Assembly: GCA_033439255.1 (NCBI GenBank)
Contig: CM065882.1
Location: 1,860,001 to 1,924,000, forward strand
Source: Hericium rajendrae
Taxonomy: Eukaryota > Basidiomycota > Agaricomycetes > Russulales > Hericiaceae
DNA: 64,000 nt
Direction of reading: 5' to 3'
Below, in pieces: positions 9,905 to 19,177 of the stretch. The position numbers and the translations under genes were made by a program. The notes beneath the pieces are model-generated. The model ran no database searches. It was given only the letters and a program-made list of their open reading frames with translations, and was not told the origin of the DNA. How positions within the stretch are numbered: the stretch's first letter is position 1; the number at the start of each line of letters is the position of its first letter.

Positions 9905-11691
9905 TCAGGAGTCAGCCGGCACGACTTCCTCTGACGCGGCCACCTCAGCGACAGGAGCCGCCGTCGGCTCCAACGGCTCACCAGGACCCTCGACCGAAGG
10001 AACGGGGGACTCCCTCGCGAGCGGGCGCGAAGACGGACCCGCGGTGGGACTCGCCGCGGCCTCCTCCTCTGCGTCGCTAGCGGCGTCCGCAGGCTCGTCC
10101 TTGGCAACCTTGCCCTCTTCATCCACCTCCGCCGCGATATACTCGCCGCGCGTGCCCGTATAGAGGGCCGTGACGAGCCTCTCGACGGCGAGGATCTGGC
10201 CGTGGTTCGACATGCGTTGGAGGTACAAACCGACGAGCTGCCGCTCGGTCTCCGCGAGCAGGGTGCGGCGGAGCGACGAATCGCGCGGAATGCACGCGTA
10301 GGGGTCGACGTAGTCCCAGGCCCCTGGACGGAAGCCGTCGGAGACCGGGAACGGAAGGCGAGATGCGAGCGCCTCGAACGGGGCTGTAGGACGGTCACCC
10401 GGTCAGCAAACGCGTAGCAACAGTGGGGTAGCGACTTACGGAGCGTGCCCGCGGAGTCTGGTATCCCCGGCAAGACCACGGGGGAGTCAGCCACCTGGTC
10501 GCGACCAGAAGAAGCCACGGCGGCACGCGCGGCAACGGGATCCACGACGGGCGCACCCATCCGCGTCAGATGCGCGTTGAGGTCGACACAGGCGAGGCAG
10601 GAAGTGCGCTTCTCGCTGCACTCGCAGCATCGCTCGTGCTTCGCGCGCCCAACGTTCTTCGCAGGGAGGACCCGGCGGAGGCACTCCTTGCCCTCGTTGA
10701 TGCACGCGGTGCACCACTGCTCGGGCAGGCACTACGCAAACAGAAAATTAGCGTCGAGCACAGGTGGAGGAGATGGGTACTTACCGGACCCCACTTCTCA
10801 TCAGGCTCCTTGGCCTTGGCCTTCCCTTTCCCCTCGTTCGCAGCGATGGCGCCAGCCGGCCCCGTACGCGCCCTCTTCGCCGGCGGGGGCACTTCGACAA
10901 TCTCGTCCCCCGCCTCCTCCTCCTCGACAGGTGCTACAGCCTTGCGCTTGGCCGCGCGAGTCGCGGCGGACACTGGAGCGTCCAGAGCTGGGTCTACGTC
11001 CCGCTCGGCAGACGCGTCTACGACACCGGTGGCGGTCAACAGGGCGGCGACTTCGAGGCGGTCTTGCTCACCGGTCTGCGAGCGGGGCGGCGACGGAGCC
11101 CTGGTGCACGTGGAAGACGAGGCCTGCGGGGTCTCGTTGGTTGGCGCGGCCGCCCTTTTGCCCTTAGGGGGCCCTGTCTTGCGCGTTGAAATGGGCGCGA
11201 CCTGCGCGGGCCCCTTGCCCTTGGGTGTCGCGGCCGCGAGCGGGGTGTCGTCGTCGCTCTCCTCGAGCTCGTCGGTCTCCCGGTCCTCTGTCTCGGTCGG
11301 GTCTTCGGGGGGCTCGAAGACGTCGAGCACCTTGGCACCCCACTTGCGGTCAGACTTCAGCTCAAGGCGGCTGAAGACTACACGGGCGTCGGCGATCCCG
11401 CGACGGAAGAAATCGTTGTCGAGGTGGGTCGGGTCGACCTCAAGAGAGGGCCCTGTCAGGAGTGGTGGTCAGCGGGGACGGAAGCAAAACGTGCGCCGGC
11501 GGACTCACCAAGCAACTGGCAACCTGGGTGATCCACTCTGCCCAGACATTGCCGGGGTCGCCTTCGCGCGGGTGGCCTGACCCGAAGAGGCGTTCGAGAG
11601 CCTGAATACCCTTGGGGCGGTTGTCGACGTATGCGCGAGCCATGGGAGACGAGGTGCTGAGGAGCGAGTCGCCTCGCAACTCAGTGTTCAT
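9905..11691 (-). CDS. Antisense spliced gene in element B, Zn2Cys6-like cysteine cluster protein
   Basis: Four exons read by eye: 11691-11509, 11438-10785, 10731-10440, 10383-9905. Together they give 535 codons in a consistent frame. Introns are 70 nt (or 56 nt with the other acceptor, which breaks the frame), 53 nt (GTAAGT..GCGTAG) and 56 nt (GTAAGT..CTACAG with TGCTGAC branch site). The middle is acidic and then basic with KGKGKAKAKE and AAKRKAVAP stretches, resembling nuclear localisation signals. Exon 3 starts with a Cys cluster: CTACINEGKEC, 17 residues, CCECSEKRTSC, then CLAC. That is CX2CX6C twice, as in fungal binuclear zinc clusters but with a long linker. The C-terminal part is helical with a Glu/Ala/Pro-rich tail. 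It lies wholly inside the retrotransposon and opposite to its transcription. Function is not known; DNA binding is inferred from the cluster. The 5' end could extend upstream. Confidence 0.7.
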
Positions 11692-11988
11692 AAGGACTCC
11701 GCGACAAGACGGAAGCGCCTGGCGAATTGCCTCCGGAGAAGCCCCCGCGTACAGGTAGCTTCGCGCAGAAGCCCGCGACGCGGGCACCCGGCCAAAACAG
11801 TTGTCGCTTCGGACTCAATCAGGATCTCAGGCCCCGATTGGCGCCCATTTGTCATTTCAGCCGCGTCTCGCGAACAGGAAGCCTATTCAACGACGGGCAA
11901 GTCCCACAGACAGCATAGTGCGCCTTGGCACCAGAATAGTTCAATTGAGCGGCGAGGCATGCTCGCCACTGGCGTACATCGTACTATA

Positions 11989-12741
11989 CTAATCTGCGGC
12001 CCCTCCCGCGACCCTGTCACGGGTGCCCTCCTCGTCTGCTCGGTAGGGCGGAAGCCGCAGCAGCTCGGCCAAGTCGAGTGCCTCCGCCACTAGGCGGTGC
12101 ATCGTCTCTAGCTCATGCGGATCCTCGCTCACCTCTCCCCCGGCGTCTTCCCACGGCAACTCCGGCGCGGAGACCGCTTGATGCAGCCTGGCGAACAACG
12201 GCTCCAGAGCCCGCTTGCAGGCCTCCGCGTCTATGACGTCATACTGGTACTTGCGGCAGGTGATATCGATTTCCTCCAGGGCCACCGCGCGGCGCGTCTC
12301 CCACAGCTCAGACTCGGCCACGGACAGGCGGTCCGCGGCATCTACCTGATGGTGCTCCAGGGAATCGAGCCACTCGCGCTTCAGCGACGGCATGAGGTAC
12401 CAACCCCAGTCGAGCCAACGGCGGACTTTCCCGGATGTGCGGGCGGCCTCGGACAGGAAGTGGTCCGACATCTGCGTGATGTCATCCTGCAGATCCACGT
12501 CGATGGCGCCAGCGTAGCGCTGGTAGTCCTTCTGGAGTCCCGAGAATTAGCAGGTACGCAACAACGCCGCAAACGAGCTTGGACGTACTACGGCGACCAT
12601 GAGGTCTCGACCCCAGATCTCGCGTTCCCGGATGACCGCGTCGCGCTTGGACAGCATGGACACATCGAGCGGGGTCCACGAGCGCTCCGAAAGGAGCCAG
12701 GTCACTTTCTGGCGGAAGACTTGATCAAGGAAGGTGTTCAT
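11989..12741 (-). CDS. Second antisense gene in element B, unknown helical protein
   Basis: Two exons: 12741-12589 and 12531-11989, giving 231 residues. The 57-nt intron (12588-12532) has GTACGT, a GCTAAT branch-like site and CAG. The ATG is the first one downstream of a TATA box at 12812-12805. The protein is rich in Leu, Glu, Arg and Trp, probably helical, with no recognisable catalytic motif (segments DYQRYAGAI and RWLDWGWYLMPSLKREW). It reads toward the Zn2Cys6-like gene, with about 300 bp between its stop and the ATG of that gene. A single longer gene joined through an intron near 11986-11818 is possible but has weaker splice sites. Confidence 0.6.
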
Positions 12742-12804
12742 CGGGACAAGACTGCCGGGCGCGAAGATGGCTCGGAGTTGAGTGCCCTCCCGGGGCGTAG
12801 ATGC

Positions 12805-12812
12805 CTTTTATA
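12805..12812 (-). promoter_or_regulatory. TATA box of the antisense unit in element B
   Basis: TATAAAAG on the minus strand, 64 bp upstream of the first ATG (12741). It sits inside the retrotransposon about 130 bp before the right LTR. This fits an independent antisense promoter with a start near 12780. Confidence 0.55.
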
Positions 12813-12919
12813 GGCTCGCTGCAGCACACCCGCCCAGGGCGCCGTCGCACAATCGGCTTCACGCATGTCCGCGCCCGAATCCCTCGTGGGGCTCCAGATT
12901 AGACTACGGAGAGTCTAAA

Positions 12920-12938
12920 TTTTCAGTTAGGGGGAGAA
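12920..12938 (+). other. Functional polypurine tract of element B
   Basis: TTTTCAGTTAGGGGGAGAA ends directly at the TG of the right LTR, the position required for plus-strand priming. Its first 17 bases are identical to 9460-9476. Confidence 0.8.
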
Positions 12939-13958
12939 TGATGCGCCCTTTAGCGCGCCTTGCAACGGCATTGCCCACTCCCCGCCTCCTTGCCCGTCCC
13001 GCTTCACTTCACCTCAGCCGCACCAAGTCCGCCCACTGCGACGTTGCTCCCCACACAGGACAAGCGCCCCCACGGGTTCGGGACCGACCGGGTCGGACTA
13101 AAGCTGGCGTCCCGTGGTCCGATGCACCGAACAGGCAGGAGATCAACCGGCCGGACGAGTCAGCAGCACAGGAACAGAAGCGCGCCCAGAGAACCAGCCG
13201 GCTCAATCAACGCGCCCTCGAACGCCCACACGCCCCCAGATCACAAGCGGCGCCCGCGACAGTGTGCTACTGACGTCATCCCAGCCATTCCAGCTCGACG
13301 TGCCCGCCGTTCCCGACGCACGCCCCGGGCGACGTTGTAAGGCGGCACCTTTGATTCGTTCGTACCACGCGCATGCCCTCTGCCCTGCACGGGCCGAGTC
13401 GCAACGACTCCACTCGCCAAGGGACCCGGAGCAGGCAGGATCAGGAAGGAATTGGAGATTGGGTCGGTCAGCGGGAGGTTGTCGTAGGGAGTCGCGCCGG
13501 GCCGCCAGAGGCGGCCTTGCCCATTTGTACCGTAGCTACTGACTTAGAGAATCGGAACGGAATCTGCCTTTTTCCCCTCAGAGCTCAGATCTCACAAAGC
13601 CCGCCGTTTGACGTTCTCACCCCAGTCTCTAAGCACGTCTCAGACATAGCTCTTCTCACTTTCTCGTGTCGCTCATCATATTCGTCGTACTCGTCGCCGC
13701 GCCGTTATCTACAAGCCGTATCACCTAAGACCCGTGAGTCTTGTCGTACCGTCATCGTCCCTAGCAGAGCCGTGTCGGAAGTCGCCCGCGCGCAGCAAGC
13801 TCGCCCTCCGCGGCCTTGCTCCCCTACCCGTAGTACGATCACCCGTCAGCTACACATCTCGGCGCTCCCCTCTTGAGATACTTGGTCCCCTTGCACCCCC
13901 CGGTACTCTGTTGGTTTTGGTTTTGGCTGCCGCCTCCATTCCCAGGGTCCACACATCA
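12939..13958 (+). repeat. Right LTR of element B
   Basis: 1,020 bp, collinear with the left LTR without gaps. I count 21 single-base differences. All are C/T or G/A changes at CpG positions, including one CpG that became TG in the left LTR and CA in the right. Confidence 0.97.
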
Positions 13959-13962
13959 GCGC

Positions 13963-15687
13963 GTCCCGGACGATGGGGGGGGCACCGTCACAGACCCCAC
14001 TGCGAGTACGCACGCGGGTCCCTCCAGCTCTTCCCATCCAGATAAGCTAGCTACCCTCCACCAACCGGCGATTCCGCCAGTAGGGGAAGGTCCTCGTCAT
14101 CCTTCCGATTCTCTCGATCTGTACGAGAAACGTCTTCGGTGGGAGGCGGATAACCCTCCTCCGACGATTCTTGTCCATCTCAATGATGCTTACCTCCAAC
14201 GCTTCATTGAGGGCTATAAGGCAGACCATTCCTTCCAAGCCAAGTGGACCATGCTGGACCCCAGCGTCGGATCCTGGCAAGTGGGAGAACGTTTCTTCAA
14301 GGATGCGAAAGGATTGCTCTTCTTCTGCAACGCCGATTTTCAACCCCGGCTCTGCGTGCCCGCGTCCGAGAGACCCGCACTCATGGTTCAATGCCACGAA
14401 TCTCCCTTCGAATCTGCTCACGCGGGGCCGGAGAAATTATGGCAGCTTATGAGTGGGAAGTTTTACTGGCCTAGCATGCGCAAAGACGTCGTGGAATTCT
14501 GCGCGACCTGCGACGTCTGCCAAAAGGTCAAGTCGGCGAACTTCTCGAAATACGGGAAGCTTCTGCCTAACCCGATTCCTCGCCGTCCGTACGACTCCGT
14601 GTCTATGGACCTCATCACGGGGCTGCCGTGGTCGGAGGATGCCAATTCAATCTTGGTGTTTGTCGACCGCCTCACTAAACATGCGCAATTTATTCCTACA
14701 ACGACCGGGCTCACCACGGAAGGGTTCGCGCGTCTGTTTGTGAAGCACGTTGTCTGCCGGTTTGGCATTCCACGATCTATCATTTCCGACCGCGACCCGC
14801 GCTGGACGTCCCTCTTCTGGAAGAACGTCGCGAAATACTTGAAGACGCGCATGGCTCTGTCATCGTCACATCATCCTCAGCACGACGGTCAGACGGAGAT
14901 TGTAAACCGCAAGCTGGAAGTCATGCTTCGGGCCTACGTGGCGACCGATAAAAGTTCGTGGGCCTCCTGGCTCCACCTGCTCGAACACGCCTACAACTCC
15001 ACCCCGCACGCATCGACAGGAGCTTCTCCTCATTTTGTGCTCTACGGGTTTGTCCCCACCAGCACCTTAGACTTCTTCTCCCCGCCGTCTGCCTCGTCCT
15101 CCCCGCAAAGCGATTTGCTGAACGGTGACGCGAAGGCTTTCGTGGACAAATTGCACTTTTATCGCGACAGCGCTCGAACCGCCATTGCGCGCGCGCAGGT
15201 TAAACAAGCCAACGGCTTTAATCGCACTCGCCGGGAGCTCGAACTTTCTGTCGGTGACCTCGTTCTTGTCAATCCTCACTCTCTAGAGTGGTTAGAGTCA
15301 AAGGGCGAGTTCGCGAAGCTGACGCAGCGTGCGATCGGGCCTTTCGCGATCCAGGAGCGCCTCAATCCCAATGTCTATCGTCTGGATATGCCTGACAAAT
15401 ATTCAGGCTCCACCGTTTTCAACATCCAACATTTACGGCGCTATCGCCGTGCAGAGGACGACATCGCCCGCACGGTTCTCCCAGAAACGCGACCCGACGT
15501 TGTGGCATCCGAAGAGTACCAAGTCGAAAAGATCGTCGGGCACCGCTATGACAAGCGGCGCCGGCAAATGCTCTACTTGGTCCGCTGGGAGGGCTACTCC
15601 CCTCAGTTTGATCTTTGGCTCACGGCTCGTGACCTGCGTAACGCTCCTCGCCGCCTTTTTGCTTACAAGCAGTTTTATAACCTGTGA
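13963..15687 (+). CDS. Element A pol, integrase and chromodomain part
   Basis: Continuation of the frame that ends at 1812, starting with VPDDGGGTVTD. An N-terminal His/Cys finger (FCATCDVCQ near 14500-14525) precedes the integrase core, with Asp in VSMDLITGLP, Asp in ISDRDPRW and Glu in HDGQTEIVNRKLE. A GPY/F-like module (RAIGPFAIQERL) follows. The C-terminus is a chromodomain: EEYQVEKIVGHR...YLVRWEGYSPQFDLWLTARDL, with the aromatic residues used in methyl-lysine recognition. This places A in the chromoviruses, which target heterochromatin. About 30 further in-frame codons upstream of 13959 belong to the right LTR of element B and are not part of the protein. Stop TGA at 15685-15687. No internal stop. 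Confidence 0.93.
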   Translation, partial: VPDDGGGTVTDPTASTHAGPSSSSHPDKLATLHQPAIPPVGEGPRHPSDSLDLYEKRLRWEADNPPPTILVHLNDAYLQRFIEGYKADHSFQAKWTMLDPSVGSWQVGERFFKDAKGLLFFCNADFQPRLCVPASERPALMVQCHESPFESAHAGPEKLWQLMSGKFYWPSMRKDVVEFCATCDVCQKVKSANFSKYGKLLPNPIPRRPYDSVSMDLITGLPWSEDANSILVFVDRLTKHAQFIPTTTGLTTEGFARLFVKHVVCRFGIPRSIISDRDPRWTSLFWKNVAKYLKTRMALSSSHHPQHDGQTEIVNRKLEVMLRAYVATDKSSWASWLHLLEHAYNSTPHASTGASPHFVLYGFVPTSTLDFFSPPSASSSPQSDLLNGDAKAFVDKLHFYRDSARTAIARAQVKQANGFNRTRRELELSVGDLVLVNPHSLEWLESKGEFAKLTQRAIGPFAIQERLNPNVYRLDMPDKYSGSTVFNIQHLRRYRRAEDDIARTVLPETRPDVVASEEYQVEKIVGHRYDKRRRQMLYLVRWEGYSPQFDLWLTARDLRNAPRRLFAYKQFYNL

Positions 15688-16057
15688 TTTCCGGCAGTGG
15701 CTCCCTCGCCCTGCTTGTTCTTTCTACCCCGCTCTTTCTTCTATTTCTATTTTTCTTTATTTCTCTTCCAATTAGCTATTCCGCTGTGCAGGACTCTGCT
15801 TCCTATTTCGTCCCGGCCCGCCGGCCCGCAGCATCCGCCCAGTCGCGACTTCGCGCTGCCTCGGCAATTCCCGGCGGCGCTCCAATCCGCGTTAGCTCCG
15901 CCCACGCGCGTCCCCGAACTCTCTTTCTTTTCTTATCTCTACTCCCATCTCCTTCTTCGGTGGCTTCTTCGCATCCCTCCTCTTCTCTTCCCCTCCCTCT
16001 CCGCTTCACTTCTCTCCGCCTGCTCTGACGACCGTGGCCCTGCGATTTCGCGACGCC
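15688..16057 (+). other. Spacer between element A pol and its 3' ORF
   Basis: 370 bp, pyrimidine-rich, with long CT and TTTCT runs and no ORF of note. The downstream ORF has no obvious translation link to pol, so a subgenomic or spliced RNA, or an internal promoter in this pyrimidine-rich stretch, would be needed. Confidence 0.5.
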
Positions 16058-19000
16058 ATGGTTTCAGGTACCCATCGTAGCCCCTCCGCCGACAGCGACG
16101 ACCCGGCGCTTGCCGCCGCCTTGTCCTTCGCCCTTCAAGATTCTCTGCATACCCTCTCCGTCCGCGTCTTGGAGCGCACCATGGGCAATAGTTATCGGGA
16201 CGGCACCTCCTTCCTTCCGCGCAACAGCGCCGGCGAGACTCTCCCCGCCTTCACCGCTCCGCGATTTACGGGGCTTTGGGTGACCTTCGGCGACCGTTTC
16301 CCCGATCCCGCCTGCGACCTCGGGCCTCCTCCCTCGGATCCCTCAGACGAGCTCGGCCTCGCCTCGCCCGCGCCAGTCAACTGGGTCGACGCCCATGGCG
16401 TCTACCCCTGCTGGCATGACCCACTGCGGCCTTGGCTGGCTTACCGCCCTCTCCCATGCGACCCCACGCGTCTCTCCTGGCTCTACGACCCCAGGGCCGC
16501 CACCCGCTGGCCGGTGATTTTCCGGGTAGGGGTTGCGCGGATCGACGCCGCCGGTACGCAGGCCATGGACCGCGACCGCACGGAGGCCCTCACCATCGCC
16601 ACCCAGCTCTCGGACTTCTTGGGTGTAGTCCCCTTGCCCCCCAGGCCTGCGGATTGGCATACCTACCCCGCCCTCTGCGAGCCTGAGGACCACACTGCTG
16701 TCATCCGGCGCGTGCAGGCTGACGTCCTCGAATGGCGCGGCTACATCTTTTGGCTGCTGTCCCACGTCGGCGACGACTGGCGGCGTATTATCCTGCCCGA
16801 TCCCGCCTGGCGCACCGCAGTTGAAAGCTGGGGCTTTCCCTTCGCGGACACTGTCGGCACGCTGCTCGATCTTGGCGTCCCCGCGCGCGACCTCCCATCC
16901 GTGGAAGTCCTGCTCAGCCACGACATCCCGGTCCGCTACTTTTGGGCGCACCGCTTCGACAACGGGGGTTTCGACCACGTCGCCCTCCTTCACCCTACTC
17001 GGCGTGCCGCTCGGGATTGGCACGACAACCTCGTGGCTCAGACAGCGTGCAACCATGCCCAGCGCCGGCACGACAAATCGGTTCACCGCCGTGAGACGCA
17101 CGCGCCCGACGCTCGCCCTGCTCCTGGCCCTTCCAGTCCCGGGCCGTACGCGTACCAGTACCGCGCGCGAGCCAACGAGGACGACCCTAGCGAAAAGGTA
17201 GTCGGCCGCAAGCAGCTGGCCTACTACAAGCGGACGTTCCGCCTTCGGCTCGGCTGGCCCTCGGCCTCTTTCACCACGTTCTTCACGGACGACATACTGG
17301 ACAGCGACGAAGATGACTGGGAGGAGGCGCGCGTGCAGGGCCCTCACGTCAGTAACCTCGTGAGTCCGCCCCACTCGCCCGCCGCCTCCCCGTCCGCCCC
17401 TATGGATGTCGACCCCGCCAGCCCGTCTCGTCGGGCGCCCAGCCCCGTCCCTTCCCCTCCTCTGCCGGCGAAGGGCAAGGGCAAGGCGCCCGCGCCGCCT
17501 CCTCGCGCAGCCTCCCGCGACCGCGACGACGAGGTGAGCCTGGGCAGCGACTTGTCCGACGATTGGAGCCCGGCCCTCGCTCAAGCCGTCGCCGCCTCCC
17601 GCGTCCGACCAGTCACGCCCGACGGCGCCGGGCCAAGCACTCTGCCCGCGCCGTCCGCCAGTCTCGCCCCGCTCCCGCCCCGGCCCACGTTTTCGCCGCC
17701 GCGCCCCGCCGTGTCCCGTCCCCGCAGCGACTCCGCCGCGGACGACGGGCGCACCGCGCAAGCCAAGCGCCCTCAGCGGCAGCCGAGCCCCGTCCACGGC
17801 CGCACCTCGGCGTCCCGCTCCAGTGGCCTCCGGGGCCGCTTCGTTTCCGGGTCGTCGCTGGCGGACCGTATCACCTCGCCCACCCTCGCACAGCGTTTGG
17901 ACCCTGGCCTCGCGCCCCGCGATGCAGCACCCCGCGGCGATTGCGCCGCACCGGCACTGCTGCAATGCCTGTCGGACGCCTCCGACCCTCCGCCGCGTCT
18001 GCTCCTGCGTATGCGTCCTTCCGCCGTTCCCGCCGCGCCGCCTGCTGCGCCCGCCCCTGCGCCGCCTGCTGCCACAGTCGCCGCGCCAGTTGTCCCGCCG
18101 CCCGTCGCCCCGCCGCCAGTCGCCCCTCTGCCTGCTTCCATTCTCTCGACTGCGGCCGCGGCTCCACCGCCACTTCCTTCGCAGCTGGAGCCCATTCATC
18201 CTGCCGTTCCCGTCGCGCTCGGCGTCGACGCCGCCGCATCGCCGCTTGCCGTGCCTCCCGTCCCCGCCTCCGCCGCGCGGGGCACTCTTTACTTTTCCGC
18301 ACGCTCCGTCTTGCGCGTCGCGGTGCACCGCTCCGCCGCCCCGTCTGCCCCGCTCGCGGATCTTTTGCGCGACCTGGTGCAACGCGGCATTGCGGTCATG
18401 TGGCACGTGCCTCGACCCCTGCCCGCCCCTGGCGCGCCCGCGGCCGGCCCTCTGCCCGACTTCCTGCTCACTTCATGGGCTGCCGCCGCGTCCCCGTCGC
18501 TGTCGCTTTACCTCGGTATGCTTCACGACCTCCTCCAGCGGCCGCACGCGCGGCAATGGCTCCTTCGCGGCGGCTTGTCCTGGCGTCTGGCGCTCCATTA
18601 CGGCCCTCCTTCCCTTCTCGCGGACGTGCTCTCCGGGCCATCCTCCACTGCGCTCATCTCGGGCCAGGGTAGTCCTTGGGATCTGCCCGTGTCCAGCATC
18701 GGCGATTTGCCGACGGACGCGGAGACGGCGGCCCTCACTGGCCAGACTGCCGTCAGAGGTTTCTGGCCCCCAGTCGACGTATGGGAACAGTCCGCCGCCT
18801 GGACTGGCGAGTGGCATACCGCGAACGAGCATTGGTTCCAGCAACGTCTCGTGCAGCTCGCTGCGGGTGACTCCCTGCTCCGCTCCGAGTCGTCTTGGCA
18901 TCGCCAGGTTCGTCGTGGCCTCCTTACTTCGGCACGCCACCTCGGGGATGGCCTGGGTTCTTTACTCAGTGCTAATCAAATGGTCAACGTGTATCCCGAG

Positions 19001-19165
19001 GCCGTGGCTTTGCCTTCCCTCTCCTTCCCGGCGCTCGCGCCCGCGCCGCCGCCCGCGCCCGCTGCCGCGCCGCCGCCCGAGCCCGCTGCCGCGCGCTCTG
19101 CCCGACCCCCGCCCCGCCGCCGGATCCGAGCCCGCACCTCTAGTGTTCTCCACGGTGTGGCTTGA
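16058..19165 (+). CDS. Element A accessory ORF, 1,035 codons, between pol and 3' LTR
   Basis: One uninterrupted sense ORF from ATG 16058 to TGA 19163-19165, ending one base before the polypurine tract of A. The N-terminal 330 residues look globular, with motifs such as APVNWVDAHGVYPCWHDP, LEWRGYIFWLLSHVGDDWR, and LLSHDIPVRYFWAHRF. This is followed by VVGRKQLAYYKRTFRLRLGWP and an acidic stretch (DSDEDDWEEA). A long Pro/Ala/Ser-rich disordered region with KGKGKAPAP follows. A C-terminal globular segment contains MWHVPRPLPAPG, LSLYLGMLHDLL and WRLALHYGPP. I do not recognise a family. It is not gag (no CCHC knuckle) and not an envelope (no signal peptide or membrane segment seen). Its very high GC content produces long shadow ORFs in other frames. 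Confidence 0.75.
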   Translation: MVSGTHRSPSADSDDPALAAALSFALQDSLHTLSVRVLERTMGNSYRDGTSFLPRNSAGETLPAFTAPRFTGLWVTFGDRFPDPACDLGPPPSDPSDELGLASPAPVNWVDAHGVYPCWHDPLRPWLAYRPLPCDPTRLSWLYDPRAATRWPVIFRVGVARIDAAGTQAMDRDRTEALTIATQLSDFLGVVPLPPRPADWHTYPALCEPEDHTAVIRRVQADVLEWRGYIFWLLSHVGDDWRRIILPDPAWRTAVESWGFPFADTVGTLLDLGVPARDLPSVEVLLSHDIPVRYFWAHRFDNGGFDHVALLHPTRRAARDWHDNLVAQTACNHAQRRHDKSVHRRETHAPDARPAPGPSSPGPYAYQYRARANEDDPSEKVVGRKQLAYYKRTFRLRLGWPSASFTTFFTDDILDSDEDDWEEARVQGPHVSNLVSPPHSPAASPSAPMDVDPASPSRRAPSPVPSPPLPAKGKGKAPAPPPRAASRDRDDEVSLGSDLSDDWSPALAQAVAASRVRPVTPDGAGPSTLPAPSASLAPLPPRPTFSPPRPAVSRPRSDSAADDGRTAQAKRPQRQPSPVHGRTSASRSSGLRGRFVSGSSLADRITSPTLAQRLDPGLAPRDAAPRGDCAAPALLQCLSDASDPPPRLLLRMRPSAVPAAPPAAPAPAPPAATVAAPVVPPPVAPPPVAPLPASILSTAAAAPPPLPSQLEPIHPAVPVALGVDAAASPLAVPPVPASAARGTLYFSARSVLRVAVHRSAAPSAPLADLLRDLVQRGIAVMWHVPRPLPAPGAPAAGPLPDFLLTSWAAAASPSLSLYLGMLHDLLQRPHARQWLLRGGLSWRLALHYGPPSLLADVLSGPSSTALISGQGSPWDLPVSSIGDLPTDAETAALTGQTAVRGFWPPVDVWEQSAAWTGEWHTANEHWFQQRLVQLAAGDSLLRSESSWHRQVRRGLLTSARHLGDGLGSLLSANQMVNVYPEAVALPSLSFPALAPAPPPAPAAAPPPEPAAARSARPPPRRRIRARTSSVLHGVA

Positions 19166-19177
19166 CTAGGGGGGCTT
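19166..19177 (+). other. Polypurine tract of element A
   Basis: CTAGGGGGGCTT lies between the accessory ORF stop and the TGTAAC start of the probable LTR. Position and G6 run are the evidence. Confidence 0.6.

Larger units (their letters stand above)
1813..13958 (+). mobile_element. Element B: complete Ty3/gypsy-type LTR retrotransposon nested in element A
   Basis: Bounded by two 1,020-bp direct repeats (1813-2832, 12939-13958), each beginning TGATGCGCCC and ending CACACATCA. The flanking tetranucleotide GCGC is duplicated (1809-1812, 13959-13962). Internal order: primer-binding-like TGG just after the left LTR, gag with a CCHC knuckle, protease, RT, RNase H, integrase without a chromodomain, then a 3.4-kb segment with antisense genes, a polypurine tract and the right LTR. 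RT before integrase is the Ty3/gypsy order. At 12,146 bp it is larger than a standard element of this type, mainly because of the extra 3' segment. The element is structurally complete but pol carries one nonsense codon (6741-6743). LTRs differ at about 2 percent of sites. Confidence 0.95.

Noticed and set aside
13873-13962. N-terminal 30 codons joined to the element A integrase frame
   Set aside because: These codons are the end of the right LTR of element B, read through by chance.
16343-18406. 687-codon ORF on the minus strand
   Set aside because: It lies opposite the element A accessory ORF in very GC-rich DNA and is composed of Arg/Gly low complexity, typical of a shadow frame.
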